Positions 1 through 8,935 are shown, numbered from the stretch's first letter. The stretch: DNA of 64,000 nucleotides from Flavobacterium sp. CFS9 (GCF_041154745.1 NZ_AP031573.1:4030001-4094000); one strand, 5' to 3'. Notes: a model not told the origin generated them from the sequence alone. Program-made: numbers and translations.

Positions 1-1
1 C

Positions 2-130
2 TTGATTGGAGGGAACATTGATGAAGCACCTATGGCGTACAAGGACATTACTAAGGTGATGTCAAATCAAAGTGATTTGGTTGAAGTTCTGGGAACTTTC
101 ATACCAAAGATTGTTAGAATGGACCGATAA
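2..130 (+). CDS. rtcB: RtcB RNA ligase, C-terminal end only
   Basis: This is the last 42 codons of a gene that begins left of the window, read in frame from base 2 to the TAA at 128-130. The stretch around AYKDITKVM, followed by SDLVEVLGTFIPK, matches the conserved C-terminus of RtcB ligases (AYKDI.EVM..Q.DLVEV). RtcB is a Mn/GTP-dependent ligase that joins RNA 3'-phosphate or 2',3'-cyclic phosphate ends to 5'-OH ends. The catalytic residues lie outside the window. The gene lies 12 bases before the zinc-ribbon gene and in the same direction as prfH. RtcB next to PrfH is an established pairing, and that supports this call from a short fragment. Confidence 0.8.
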   Translation: MIGGNIDEAPMAYKDITKVMSNQSDLVEVLGTFIPKIVRMDR

Positions 131-142
131 AAAACAAAGATT

Positions 143-754
143 ATGAAAAGATTTCAGGATGAAAATAAGTTTTTAGAAAGTTTTGTAAATGAGATTTTAG
201 TGAAGTGCCCGAAATGTGATTCTAAGGCTAAGATAAAAAGCAAACTTTCAGAGGGATGTGAGTGCGGGCATTGTTATACTAAAGTTTTTGAATGTAAAGA
301 TTGTTATCTTAAACTGGATAGTCCCGTTTATCAGTATATTGCTTATGGTAAAGCGCATTGCAATCAATGCTATGAGAAGTATGAATTTAGATCACAGCCC
401 TTAAAAGAGAAGCCGAATAAGTATAAAACGAAATGTCCGCATTGTAATTTTCAGGAAGAATGGAAGCCAAAAGTAGAAAAGGTTTTGAAGAACTCAAAAA
501 AAGATAACGGTTTAGTTAGAGAGCATTATTACAATCTGCCACTTTGGTTTCAAAAAGAAGTGGGAACAGCTATTTTTTGGGCTTATAACCAGCAGCACAT
601 CGATTATTTAGGGAGATACATTGAAGCAGAATTAAGAGAAAGAAATAATAAAGGAAGTGGTAACGGTACAGTAGTTTCAAGACTTCCAAAATTTGTAAAA
701 GAAGCTAAAAACAGAGAAAAGCTTCTTAAGATAATAGAAAAATGGAAAAAATAA
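143..754 (+). CDS. Zinc-ribbon protein of the rtcB-prfH operon
   Basis: This 203-residue protein has five cysteine clusters, which fits two or more zinc ribbons: C22/C25, C39/C41/C44, C51/C54, C73/C76 and C98/C101. After a basic linker comes a conserved-looking block near residues 131-165 ([10 protein letters not shown], then AIFWAYN and a helix ending in AELRER). The C-terminus is rich in Lys and Glu. Similar proteins are usually annotated only as TFIIB-type zinc ribbon or PriA-like zinc-ribbon proteins. The stop codon overlaps the prfH start by 13 bases, so the two are probably translationally coupled. A role in recognising damaged RNA or ribosomes alongside RtcB and PrfH is inferred from position only. 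No catalytic motif is visible. Confidence 0.7.
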   Translation: MKRFQDENKFLESFVNEILVKCPKCDSKAKIKSKLSEGCECGHCYTKVFECKDCYLKLDSPVYQYIAYGKAHCNQCYEKYEFRSQPLKEKPNKYKTKCPHCNFQEEWKPKVEKVLKNSKKDNGLVREHYYNLPLWFQKEVGTAIFWAYNQQHIDYLGRYIEAELRERNNKGSGNGTVVSRLPKFVKEAKNREKLLKIIEKWKK

Positions 755-1434
755 TTCAGATAACAGCAGGTCGGGGACCGGCAGAATGCACCTGGGTAGT
801 GGCTCAGGTACTTAAAAAAGTTCTGGAGGAAGCACAGGAGGAGCAATTAGAAACGACTTTACTTCAGCGGGAAGCAGGTCAGGAGAATGGAACAATTGAA
901 ACGGCAACAATTGCAGTAAAAGGTAAAAATGCTGCTCAATTTGCAGCTTCCTGGACAGGAACTATTCAGTGGATTGATCAAAGTCAGTTTAGGAAAATGC
1001 ACAAACGTAAAAATTGGTTTATTGGCATTTTTGAGATTGAACCACTACAGAATGTATCAATTGTAGAAAGTAACATTCAGTATCAGGCCATGCGAAGTTC
1101 CGGGGCTGGCGGACAGCATGTAAACAAGGTGAGTTCGGCAATCAGAGCGACTCATGTTCCAACAGGAATTGCAGTTGTTGCGATGGACAGCCGTTCACAG
1201 CATCAGAATAAAAAACTGGCTACAGAACGATTATTAAAAAAAATAGAAGACGAAACTTTACAACAGCTTAAAAATCATGTCGGAAAACAATGGGAAAATC
1301 AACTGAACATTCAGCGGGGGAATCCGATCAGAGTTTTTACCGGAACTGATTTTAAAAAGAATAAAATAGAGAAAAGTTATAAAGGAACGCGTCAGAAGTT
1401 AACAACAGATTTACGAAATGAAAACAATAGATAA
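742..1434 (+). CDS. prfH: Peptide chain release factor H (PrfH)
   Basis: This 230-residue class-I release-factor relative carries the peptidyl-tRNA hydrolysis loop with GGQ at residues 123-125, within [13 protein letters not shown] basic C-terminal region follows. At 230 residues it is much shorter than RF1/RF2 (about 360) and lacks the stop-codon-recognition part with the PxT/SPF motif, as expected for PrfH. PrfH is reported to release the nascent peptide from ribosomes with damaged decoding-centre rRNA so that RtcB can reseal the break. The start codon lies inside the upstream zinc-ribbon gene, and the last 17 bases overlap the downstream TPR gene, so the genes form one compact operon. Confidence 0.92.
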   Translation: MEKIIQITAGRGPAECTWVVAQVLKKVLEEAQEEQLETTLLQREAGQENGTIETATIAVKGKNAAQFAASWTGTIQWIDQSQFRKMHKRKNWFIGIFEIEPLQNVSIVESNIQYQAMRSSGAGGQHVNKVSSAIRATHVPTGIAVVAMDSRSQHQNKKLATERLLKKIEDETLQQLKNHVGKQWENQLNIQRGNPIRVFTGTDFKKNKIEKSYKGTRQKLTTDLRNENNR

Positions 1435-1924
1435 ATATCTCTTTCAGGCTCTGGACAGTTATCCTTATTCATTAGAAGAAACGATTGAATCTTTGGATTA
1501 TGCATTTTCATTTGATGCTAAAAATACGATGATTTTTTGTTTGTATGGACGGATTCAGGCGGAGCAATTGTGGAATTATGAAGAAGCCAAATGGTATTTT
1601 CAGGAAGCTTTGGCAATAAATATTTATGCACTTGAGATATATCCGCATTATGCGCAAACTTTAATTTTGAATGAAGATTTTGAAGAGGCAGAAAAATTAA
1701 TTGATTTTGCTTTAACGGTAAAAGGAATCAACAAGTCTGAAATTTTTGTCAAAAAGGCAATTCTTTACGAAGCACAGCAACAGTTTGAATTAGCCTTAAA
1801 AGAAATTAAAAAAGCCAAACTTTGTACGTTACAATTTGCCTTTGAATGCAACATTAGAGAAGTTGAGAAAAGGATTGAAGGTAAGATGGATCTGTTAAAG
1901 AAGAAGAAAAAAAAGTCAAAATAA
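1418..1924 (+). CDS. TPR-like helical repeat protein coupled to prfH
   Basis: This 168-residue protein is helical. Its segments resemble tetratricopeptide repeats (roughly residues 40-75, 75-105 and 105-140, with patterns such as [19 protein letters not shown] and [13 protein letters not shown]). It ends in a strongly basic tail, KKKKKKSK. There is no signal peptide or membrane segment, so it is probably cytoplasmic. The ATG lies inside the end of prfH (17-base overlap), a sign of coupled translation. A strong terminator follows directly. TPRs mediate protein contacts and the lysine tail could bind RNA or ribosomes, which would fit a scaffold for the RtcB/PrfH system, but that is inference. 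I do not recognise a named family. Confidence 0.7.
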   Translation: MKTIDKYLFQALDSYPYSLEETIESLDYAFSFDAKNTMIFCLYGRIQAEQLWNYEEAKWYFQEALAINIYALEIYPHYAQTLILNEDFEEAEKLIDFALTVKGINKSEIFVKKAILYEAQQQFELALKEIKKAKLCTLQFAFECNIREVEKRIEGKMDLLKKKKKKSK

Positions 1925-1935
1925 CTTGATTGAAT

Positions 1936-1970
1936 AAAAAACGATGCAACACCGCATCGTTTTTTATTTT
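1936..1970 (+). terminator. Intrinsic terminator after the rtcB-prfH operon
   Basis: A perfect hairpin has arms AAAAACGATGC and GCATCGTTTTT around a 6-base loop, followed by a T-rich run. It lies 12 bases after the TPR stop. On the minus strand it also carries T-runs, so it may serve the convergent thioesterase transcript too. Confidence 0.85.
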
Positions 1971-2086
1971 TATTATAGGGAATCAAATTTTAAATACACC
2001 ACATTTGTCTTTTCGACTGAAAGGAAAAATCACATTAGAAACTCCACATGAGTTGAGATTAAAGAGAAGTTTTTTAAAAGTTTCTG

Positions 2087-2833
2087 TTATTTCCAGTGCA
2101 ATTTTAAAGCAAAAGATGTTTTTTCACCTTTGGTAATACTGAATGTTGAAATAGTTTGATTATCGTTTTCGCCCTCATGAATGATCACATTATCCTGAAG
2201 CGAAAGTTCTTTCATGAAGTTCATTTCAAAACTTTTTACTTCCTGTTTCAGGATTTTTTTGGGGTCAACGTGATCGAGACACCATTCCAGATACTTGACA
2301 TTGTTGACGTGATTTACAATATCCAGATCAGAGAGGTAAACTGTTTTTTCAAAAATAGCTTCTTTTTCATGAGTGATATTTATTTTTGAAAAACCTTCTG
2401 TAGTAGCGCGTTTCTCCGGATACAATTCAAAATGTTCGTAAGGCAGTGCTAAAGCTTCCGGACGTCGTAGTTGTGTATTAAAAACAGCCCAGAAAGTTTC
2501 ACATCCCACTATTTTTTTTCCGTTTGCGTGTATCTCTAAAGCACGAACGGAACGGGAATTTTCTAAACTGTTGATCCATGTTGTGACTGTAACAACATCT
2601 CGCCATTTTGGTAGATCAATAATTTCTACTCGCATACGGCTTAAGACCCAGGCCTGATGAAATTCCTGCATATCAGTAAAGCTGATGCCTCCAATTTCAG
2701 AATGTGCAGCAGCTGTCAATTGCAGAATGTTGCATAAGTCGGTGTACTTTAGAAAACCATTTGGCGTACATTGCGTAAAATTGATTTCCCAGTCTTTGCT
2801 TAGAATGGAAGTAAAATTAGGAGATATTGGCAT
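2087..2833 (-). CDS. Acyl-ACP thioesterase family protein
   Basis: This 248-residue protein has the double hot-dog layout of acyl-ACP thioesterases, which release fatty acids from acyl carrier protein. The N-terminal hot-dog spans about residues 5-135, with the helix segment YTDLCNILQLTAAAHS. The second hot-dog begins near residue 150 and includes VYLSDLDIVNHVNNVKYLEW, the D-x-NxHVNN signature typical of the family. There is no signal peptide, so it is cytoplasmic. It is followed on the minus strand by the rtcB-operon terminator region. It could also be annotated as a general acyl-CoA/ACP thioesterase. Chain-length specificity cannot be judged from the sequence. Confidence 0.85.
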   Translation of the reverse strand: MPISPNFTSILSKDWEINFTQCTPNGFLKYTDLCNILQLTAAAHSEIGGISFTDMQEFHQAWVLSRMRVEIIDLPKWRDVVTVTTWINSLENSRSVRALEIHANGKKIVGCETFWAVFNTQLRRPEALALPYEHFELYPEKRATTEGFSKINITHEKEAIFEKTVYLSDLDIVNHVNNVKYLEWCLDHVDPKKILKQEVKSFEMNFMKELSLQDNVIIHEGENDNQTISTFSITKGEKTSFALKLHWK

Positions 2834-2895
2834 TACTGAATTTTAGATTTTAGAGTGTTGATTTTTGTTTTTCTATCAGAAGAAAGAAATAGATT

Positions 2896-3816
2896 TTACT
2901 TTAGAAGGTTTTCGATGTAAGTTGTGATTTCTTTTCTATCTGTTGCGTAATCAAACCATTTGGCAGCTTCGTTTCGTTTGAACCAGGTGAGTTGCCTTTT
3001 GGAGAAGCGTCTGGTATTTTTCTTGATTTCTTCGATGGCAAATGGCAACGAGAATTCTCCATCAAAATAACTAAATAATTCGCGATACCCGACTGTTTGA
3101 AGCGCATTTAACGTTTTGTTGGGATACAAAGCTTTGGCTTCTTCCAGTAAACCGTCATTCATCATTATATCTACACGCTGATTGATACGGTTGTAAATTA
3201 TAGCCCTGTCGGCTTCTAAACCAATCAAAACAGGAGTAAAATTTCGGTTGTTTTTCTTCTGATTTAAGAAAGAAGAGTAGGGTTTCTGAGCCCCAATACA
3301 GACCTCTGTGAAACGCATCATTCTTTGCGGATTTTGAAGTGTTTGAGGGTTTTCTATAGTGAGTTTTTGATAATAATCGGGATCCAGTTTTTGTAATTGT
3401 TCCTGTAGATAATGGATTCCGAGTTTTTCGTAGTTTGCGTTTATCTCAGAACGTATTTCGGGATCAATTTCAGGAAACTCATCAAATCCTTTTAAGATGG
3501 CATCAACATACAGCCCTGAACCGCCAATTAATATAGCGAAATCATTTTTGGAGAATAATTCTTCTAATTTTAAAAGCGCTTCTTTTTCATAGTCACCAAC
3601 TGTATAATTTTCGAAAATAGATTTATTCTGTATAAAATGATGTGTCGCTGAATGTAATTCTTCCTGATTTGGAACTGCGGTACCAATTGTCATTTCTTTA
3701 AAAAACTGACGGCTGTCGCAGGAGATGATTTCACAATTAAAATGCTGCGCCAGAGCAATGCTTAAAGCCGTTTTGCCTATTGCTGTTGGTCCGACGATGG
3801 TAATTAGGTATTTCAT
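2896..3816 (-). CDS. miaA: tRNA dimethylallyltransferase
   Basis: MiaA transfers the dimethylallyl group to N6 of A37 in tRNAs that read UNN codons (i6A37). The 306-residue protein starts with the P-loop GPTAIGKT at residues 9-16, followed by the SCDSRQ motif that binds the substrate adenosine region, GGSGLY, and the C-terminal QTVGYRELF and RRFSKRQLTWF segments. These are all diagnostic and the length is normal for the family. A MiaE hydroxylase is encoded near 51.3 kb, so the modification is probably elaborated further. The gene lies 62 bases after the thioesterase start, in the same direction. Confidence 0.96.
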   Translation of the reverse strand: MKYLITIVGPTAIGKTALSIALAQHFNCEIISCDSRQFFKEMTIGTAVPNQEELHSATHHFIQNKSIFENYTVGDYEKEALLKLEELFSKNDFAILIGGSGLYVDAILKGFDEFPEIDPEIRSEINANYEKLGIHYLQEQLQKLDPDYYQKLTIENPQTLQNPQRMMRFTEVCIGAQKPYSSFLNQKKNNRNFTPVLIGLEADRAIIYNRINQRVDIMMNDGLLEEAKALYPNKTLNALQTVGYRELFSYFDGEFSLPFAIEEIKKNTRRFSKRQLTWFKRNEAAKWFDYATDRKEITTYIENLLK

Positions 3817-3900
3817 GTTTTGTAGTCTTTATGGCGGTTAAACCGTAGACCTGATATTAGTTAACTTTTGATTAAAGTGATTTGGGAAATTTTCGTTGAA

Positions 3901-4740
3901 TTAATAGTTAGGTAATTTCGTCCCACATTCAAAGCAATATTGAGCATGATCAAAATGCACCTGTGTATTACAATTTTTGCATGTTTTTTTGCTGCTTACG
4001 ACACTGTTTTTTAGACTGCTTTTTGCGAATTCAGCTGTTACAATTCCAGTAGGAACAGCTATAATTCCGTAACCTAAAATCATAACAAAGGCTGCAATGA
4101 ACTGACCAAGAGGAGTCTGTGGAGAAATGTCACCGTAACCTACTGTGGTTAAAGTAACAATGGTCCAATAAATACTCATAGGAATACTTGTAAAGCCGGA
4201 TTCTTTACCCTCAACCAGATACATAATCGAACCGATTATTATGGTGCTGATCAATACGAAATAAATAAAAACAAGGATTTTCTCTTTACTGGCTTCGATG
4301 GCTTCCCGAAGTTGTATCGACTGATGTGAAATTTGCGGAATATGCAGTATTTTAAACAATCTAAAGAAACGCAAGGCTCTTATTATGGAAAGCACGCTTG
4401 CACCTGGGAAAAATATCGATAAATACATCGGCAGAACTGCCATCAGATCAATAATTCCGTAAAAGCTAAAAATATATCGGATTGGCTTTTGAATCGAAAT
4501 TATTCGTAGTATATATTCGATAGTGAAAAATACAGTGATAATCCATTCGAAGACAATAAGTTGGGTGTGGTATTTCTGATTGATTCCCTGGACGGTTTCC
4601 ATCATGATCAAAATAACACTTAGTAGGATTAATCCAAGAAGAACCAAATCAAACATTTTTCCAAAAAATGTATCGGTCCCGTAGAGGATGATTTTGACTT
4701 TTTCGCGGAAGATTTCGTATTTTGATTTTATTTTTTTCAT
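3901..4740 (-). CDS. Voltage-gated-like potassium channel with C-terminal zinc ribbon
   Basis: This is a six-helix ion channel of the bacterial Kv type. The S4-like segment RALRFFRLFKILHI lies near residues 123-136 and carries regularly spaced arginines. The K+ selectivity filter TVGYGD follows before S6. A cytosolic tail holds CKNC and CFEC pairs, forming a small zinc ribbon where many homologues have none. The open frame can be extended two codons upstream to a GTG (4746). I chose the ATG at 4740 because it is the first strong start. The channel should sit in the inner membrane and pass K+. Gating by voltage is inferred from S4, and the role of the zinc ribbon is unknown. Confidence 0.87.
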   Translation of the reverse strand: MKKIKSKYEIFREKVKIILYGTDTFFGKMFDLVLLGLILLSVILIMMETVQGINQKYHTQLIVFEWIITVFFTIEYILRIISIQKPIRYIFSFYGIIDLMAVLPMYLSIFFPGASVLSIIRALRFFRLFKILHIPQISHQSIQLREAIEASKEKILVFIYFVLISTIIIGSIMYLVEGKESGFTSIPMSIYWTIVTLTTVGYGDISPQTPLGQFIAAFVMILGYGIIAVPTGIVTAEFAKSSLKNSVVSSKKTCKNCNTQVHFDHAQYCFECGTKLPNY

Positions 4741-4770
4741 CCTCACGAAGATAAGGAAAGTTTTGCAGTG

Positions 4771-6132
4771 TTAAAAATGAAGAACCTTTATAGATTTACT
4801 CTTTCGGAGGTAGCTTTGAATAATGTTTTTCACGTCACGATTGTGCTGCATCGGAATTAAAATGTTTTTTAGAATCTCGATGTTCGTAATCTGATAATTT
4901 AGATCGTAAAAGGCATATCCTTTATAAAGACCATTTTCGATTAAAATAGCGCTTCTTTCGTTGACATTTCGGCCTCTGTCCAGTAGAATCATGCTTTTAT
5001 TTTCGAAACTGTTTTCCGCGATAAATTGTTGTACACGGGCATTGTAAACTTCAGGTGTTACTTCTTCAATACAGGCGCCATCACATTCTTTGATTTTATA
5101 CTGGAAACACTCTTTTTTGGTTTGATAAAGTCCTGTTAGCTTTTGGCATAACTGGTATTTTGACGTATATCTGAACAGCGCATTTTTACCTTCCTGCAAA
5201 GTTGCAAATGAGGTAATCTCTTTTTTACGGCCGTCCGCTTTTTCAAGTTTTAAATTGATATAACCATTAGTGTCTTTCTCTGCATATAAAGCATACTGAA
5301 AGATCGTTTTTCGTTGTGAACGATTATATCTGGGACGATTTATTTTTATTTCTTCGCTTTCTTTTAAGAGTGCAATTAATTCGCTTCCGGTTTCATCATA
5401 GGTGATGGTAAAAACTTCGGCCTGAATTTTTTTGCTTTTGGTGGTAATTCCTGTAAAATGCTGATTGACTCTCTTTTTAATGTTTTGACTTTTTCCAATG
5501 TAGATTAGAGTTCCGTCTTCATTGTAAATGTAATACACACCAGTTTTAGCAGGCATTTGTGCCAGAATGTCCAGAAATTTCGGAGCAATTCCTTTTTCTA
5601 CTTCCAGTTTGATAAAATCTTTTACAATAGTTTTTTTCAAGTCTTTTTCCAGAAGCATTTTAAACAGCTTGGTTGTTGCCATTGCATCTCCGCTGGCACG
5701 ATGTCTGTCTGCCATTGGAATTCCAAGGGCTCGTACCAGTTTTCCTAAACTATAGGAAGGTTGATCCGGAATTAATTTTTTGGCAAGTTCGACTGTACAA
5801 AGGGTTTTGGCTTCAAAATTGTAACCCAAACGTCTGAATTCTGTGCGTAAAATTCGGTAATCAAAAGAAGCATTGTGTGCTACAATTATACAATCTGTAG
5901 TGATTTCTATAATTCGTTTAGCAACTTCAAAAAATTTAGGAGCAGACCGCAACATAGCATTATTGATTCCAGTTAATTTCACCACGAAGGGCTGAATCGG
6001 AATTTCAGGATTGACAAGGCTGATGAACTGGTCAATTACCTCGTGGCCATCAAATTTGTAAATGGCAATTTCGGTAATTCCTTCTTCATTAAACTGGCCT
6101 CCAGTGGTTTCTATGTCTAGTATTGCGTACAA
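4771..6132 (-). CDS. DnaQ-like exonuclease fused to GIY-YIG nuclease domain
   Basis: This 453-residue protein has two nuclease domains. Residues 1-165 form a DEDDh 3'-5' exonuclease like the Pol III epsilon subunit: DIETTG with D6 and E8, HNASFDYR with D91, and HRASGDA with H144 and D149. Residues about 195-275 form a GIY-YIG domain (TGVYYIYNEDGTLIYIGKS), related to UvrC and Cho. The C-terminal part contains a UvrC-like cysteine motif (CQKLTGLY, later CFQYKIKECDGACIEE). A repair role, either incision beside a lesion or flap processing, is likely, but the substrate is not established. The same fusion occurs in other bacteria, so this is a real architecture rather than a frame error. Confidence 0.9.
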   Translation of the reverse strand: MYAILDIETTGGQFNEEGITEIAIYKFDGHEVIDQFISLVNPEIPIQPFVVKLTGINNAMLRSAPKFFEVAKRIIEITTDCIIVAHNASFDYRILRTEFRRLGYNFEAKTLCTVELAKKLIPDQPSYSLGKLVRALGIPMADRHRASGDAMATTKLFKMLLEKDLKKTIVKDFIKLEVEKGIAPKFLDILAQMPAKTGVYYIYNEDGTLIYIGKSQNIKKRVNQHFTGITTKSKKIQAEVFTITYDETGSELIALLKESEEIKINRPRYNRSQRKTIFQYALYAEKDTNGYINLKLEKADGRKKEITSFATLQEGKNALFRYTSKYQLCQKLTGLYQTKKECFQYKIKECDGACIEEVTPEVYNARVQQFIAENSFENKSMILLDRGRNVNERSAILIENGLYKGYAFYDLNYQITNIEILKNILIPMQHNRDVKNIIQSYLRKSKSIKVLHF

Positions 6133-6173
6133 ATTAGTATTCAGTCTCAGTTTTTAGTAATCAGTTTTAATCT

Positions 6174-6215
6174 ACAATTGACAATTAACAATTAACAATT
6201 AACAATTAACAATTA
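6174..6215. repeat. Tandem 7-bp repeat, six units of ACAATTA
   Basis: Six head-to-tail heptamers (the first is ACAATTG, the rest ACAATTA) fill most of the gap between yggS and the exonuclease gene. It is one of several gaps here filled by a short word. The unit length of 7 is not a multiple of 3, but the array is outside coding sequence. Confidence 0.95.
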
Positions 6216-6219
6216 GGAC

Positions 6220-6879
6220 TTATCTTCCTCCAAAAATGCTGCTTCCAATGCGAACCATGGTGCTGCCGCATTCAATTGCAAGTTGATAATCTCCGGACAT
6301 TCCCATAGAGACAGTAGTCAGATTGCAGTTTTCAGCTTTCAGTTCTTTTATGGAATCAAAAATAGATTTTAAATGTGTAAATTCCTTTTTAATTTGATTT
6401 TGATCTTCTGTAAAAGTTGCCATTCCCATTACTCCTAAGATCTTTATGTTTTTCAACTCTGTAAAATCAAAGGAAGTGACAAGCGCTTTTAATTCGTTTT
6501 CGTCTAATCCAAATTTAGTTTCTTCTTCTGCAATATGTATTTGAAGCAGGCAATCAATAATCCGATTGTTTTTCAATGCTTGTTTATTGATTTCCTGCAA
6601 CAATTTTAAGCTGTCAACACCATGAATCAAACTTACAAAAGGCGCCATAAATTTGACTTTATTGGTTTGTACATGACCAATCATGTGCCATTGAATGTCT
6701 TTTGGCATTTGTTCCCATTTTTCAGTCATTTCCTGGATTTTGTTTTCACCAAAAATACGCTGACCGGCATCATAAGCCTGCATTAGATCGGAAACAGGTT
6801 TTGTTTTAGAAACGGCAACTAAAGTTACATTTTCCGGTAAACCTGCCTTAATTGTGTTTAAATTCGATGCTATCGACAT
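6220..6879 (-). CDS. YggS/PLPBP family pyridoxal-phosphate homeostasis protein
   Basis: This 219-residue single-domain PLP-binding protein is like E. coli YggS and human PLPBP. The PLP-binding lysine is K25 in VAVSKTKP. Other family blocks are FGENKIQE, WHMIGHVQTNK (residues about 64-74) and the phosphate-binding end SMGMSGDYQLAIECGSTMVRIGSSIFG. These proteins have no known enzyme activity. They buffer free PLP and affect amino-acid and cofactor balance. The gene is 12 bases downstream of the 3-hydroxyacyl-CoA dehydrogenase gene and probably shares its transcript. The heptamer array lies just past its stop codon. Confidence 0.95.
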   Translation of the reverse strand: MSIASNLNTIKAGLPENVTLVAVSKTKPVSDLMQAYDAGQRIFGENKIQEMTEKWEQMPKDIQWHMIGHVQTNKVKFMAPFVSLIHGVDSLKLLQEINKQALKNNRIIDCLLQIHIAEEETKFGLDENELKALVTSFDFTELKNIKILGVMGMATFTEDQNQIKKEFTHLKSIFDSIKELKAENCNLTTVSMGMSGDYQLAIECGSTMVRIGSSIFGGR

Positions 6880-6891
6880 GGTACTTCTTTT

Positions 6892-7785
6892 TTAGGAAAG
6901 GATAAATTGCTTAGAGATTTTCTCTGCTTTTTTACTTTCGCTATAATCATAAAAACCTTCACCGGATTTTACTCCTAATTTTCCGGCTCTCACCATATTA
7001 ACCAAGAGTGGGCAAGGGGCATATTTCGGATTTTTGAAACCGTCGTACATTACATTTAAAATAGCAAGACAAACATCAAGACCAATAAAATCAGCTAATT
7101 GAAGAGGTCCCATTGGGTGTCCCATTCCTAATTTCATTACGGTATCAATTTCGTAAACTCCCGCCACTTTGTTGTATAATGTTTCAATGGCTTCGTTTAA
7201 CATTGGCATTAATATTCTGTTTGCCACAAAACCAGGGTAATCGTTTACTTCAACTGGAACTTTGCCTAATTTTACAGATAAGTCCATGATCGTTTTAGTA
7301 ACTTCATCGCTGGTGTTGTATCCACGGATGATTTCGACCAATTTCATAATCGGCACCGGATTCATAAAGTGCATTCCGATAACTCTTTCAGGATGTGCTA
7401 CAACTGCTCCAATTTGAGTAATAGATATCGAAGAAGTATTAGTTGCCAGGATGGTATTGTGAGAGCAAGCTTCGTTTAATTGTTTGAAAATATTGAGTTT
7501 TAACTCTACATTTTCAGTAGCAGCTTCAACTACTAAATCTACACCAACAACACCGTCTTTAATATCGGTATAGGTAATAATATTGGTGATCGTTTTGGTA
7601 ACTTCTTCCTGAGTGATGGTTCCTTTAGAAAGCATTCGGTCTAAATTGGCAGCAATAGTTGCCATTCCTTTGTCTAATGATTTTTCAGAAACGTCAATTA
7701 GTTTTACCACAAAACCACTTTGTGCAAATGTATGAGCAATTCCGTTACCCATTGTTCCTGCACCAATTACAGCTATAGTTTTCAT
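6892..7785 (-). CDS. hbd: 3-hydroxybutyryl-CoA dehydrogenase
   Basis: This 297-residue NAD(P)-dependent dehydrogenase interconverts 3-hydroxybutyryl-CoA and acetoacetyl-CoA in short-chain acyl-CoA metabolism. The Rossmann motif GAGTMG is at residues 8-13. The catalytic histidine lies in HFMNPVPIMKLVE, and the C-terminal domain has the dimer-forming segments LQLADFIGLDV and GVKSGEGFYDY. At this length it is the stand-alone enzyme, not the FadB-type fusion. It is the upstream partner of yggS. A closed quasi-palindrome lies between this gene and the next one upstream (7812-7853). Confidence 0.94.
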   Translation of the reverse strand: MKTIAVIGAGTMGNGIAHTFAQSGFVVKLIDVSEKSLDKGMATIAANLDRMLSKGTITQEEVTKTITNIITYTDIKDGVVGVDLVVEAATENVELKLNIFKQLNEACSHNTILATNTSSISITQIGAVVAHPERVIGMHFMNPVPIMKLVEIIRGYNTSDEVTKTIMDLSVKLGKVPVEVNDYPGFVANRILMPMLNEAIETLYNKVAGVYEIDTVMKLGMGHPMGPLQLADFIGLDVCLAILNVMYDGFKNPKYAPCPLLVNMVRAGKLGVKSGEGFYDYSESKKAEKISKQFILS

Positions 7786-7811
7786 TTAATTTTGATATTA
7801 TATTTATGATT

Positions 7812-7853
7812 TTAGCCACGAGCTCACAAATTAATTTATGGACTCGTGGCTAA
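7812..7853. repeat. Inverted repeat, TTAGCCACGAG arms
   Basis: Arms of 11 bases (TTAGCCACGAG and CTCGTGGCTAA) are separated by 20 AT-rich bases. It lies downstream of the Gfo gene on the minus strand and may end that transcript, although the following T-run is poor. Its wording resembles the GCCAC-type element near 30.5 kb. Confidence 0.85.
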
Positions 7854-7875
7854 TTTATTTTTTAAAACTTCCAAA

Positions 7876-8841
7876 TTATTTATCGAAACAATCAATTATC
7901 TGATAGGCCACACGCAATGCATCTGTTGCCTGTTCCAGGGTTACAACCGGAGTTGTATTTGTGTTTATAGAATTGGCAAATGATTCCAGCTCATCTAAAA
8001 TCGCATTATTTTGTTCTACATCAGGATTTGTAAAATAAATTTGTTTTTTTACACCTTCTGCATTTTGTAAAATCATATCAAAATCACCCGGAATTTCCGG
8101 AGCGTCTTTCATTCGGACTACTTCACATTTTTTCTCCAGAAAATCTACAGAAATGTAGGCATCTTTTTGAAAGAATCTTGTTTTACGCATGTTTTTCATC
8201 GAAATTCTGCTTGCCGTTAAATTGGCTACACATCCATTTTCGAATTCGATTCTGGCATTGGCAATATCCGGAGTTTCACTAATCACGGAAACACCGCTTG
8301 CATTGATGTTTTTTACTTTTGAGTTTACAACGCTCAAAATAGCATCAATATCATGAATCATTAAATCCAAAACTACAGGAACGTCTGTACCACGAGGATT
8401 GAACTCGGCCAGACGGTGCGTTTCTATAAACATTGGATTTTCGATCATGTTTTTTGTAGCAATGAACGCAGGGTTAAAGCGTTCAACATGACCTACCTGA
8501 CCTTTTACATTATATTCCGCAGCCAAAGCAATAATTTCTTCGGCTTCTTCAACCGTATTGGCAATTGGCTTTTCTATAAAGATATGTTTTCCTGATTTGA
8601 TGGCTACCTTAGCACATTTGTAGTGTGAAAGAGTTGGAGTCACAATGTCGATAACATCCACAGCGTGAATTAATTTTGCAATTGTGTTGAAGTTTTTATA
8701 GCCAAACTCTTTTGAGATTCTTTCGGCATTTTCCTGATTTTCGTCGTAAAATCCAACTAATTCGTATTGGTCAGATTGTTGTAATAAGCGTAAATGTATT
8801 TTACCAAGATGACCTGCACCTAAAACTCCTACTTTTAACAT
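7876..8841 (-). CDS. Gfo/Idh/MocA family oxidoreductase
   Basis: This 321-residue NAD(P)-dependent oxidoreductase has the nucleotide-binding motif GAGHLGKIH at residues 8-16 and the family catalytic EKP motif at residues 90-92 (FIEKPIANT). A C-terminal GFO_IDH_MocA alpha/beta domain includes DLMIHDIDAI, where the histidine is usually catalytic. The substrate is likely a sugar, inositol or related polyol, but the sequence does not tell which. There is no signal peptide, unlike the secreted glycosidase relatives. The gene is a single unit: a TAnnTTTG-type box sits 16 bases upstream of the ATG and a palindrome lies downstream. Confidence 0.9.
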   Translation of the reverse strand: MLKVGVLGAGHLGKIHLRLLQQSDQYELVGFYDENQENAERISKEFGYKNFNTIAKLIHAVDVIDIVTPTLSHYKCAKVAIKSGKHIFIEKPIANTVEEAEEIIALAAEYNVKGQVGHVERFNPAFIATKNMIENPMFIETHRLAEFNPRGTDVPVVLDLMIHDIDAILSVVNSKVKNINASGVSVISETPDIANARIEFENGCVANLTASRISMKNMRKTRFFQKDAYISVDFLEKKCEVVRMKDAPEIPGDFDMILQNAEGVKKQIYFTNPDVEQNNAILDELESFANSINTNTTPVVTLEQATDALRVAYQIIDCFDK

Positions 8842-8857
8842 GAGAATGTATTTTAAA

Positions 8858-8865
8858 CAAAAATA
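8858..8865 (-). promoter_or_regulatory. -7 box TATTTTTG for the Gfo gene
   Basis: On the minus strand TATTTTTG matches the Bacteroidetes -7 consensus TAnnTTTG and ends 16 bases before the ATG. No well-spaced -33 TTTG is evident. Confidence 0.55.
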
Positions 8866-8935
8866 TAATTTATTTGTTGAAAGTAAAAGTTTAGTTATGA
8901 CAAAGTCGAAATTATTTGAACAATTTTAAATGTAT

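Noticed and set aside
6174..6215. CRISPR-like array
   Set aside because: The units are only 7 bases long with no spacers; a simple tandem repeat.
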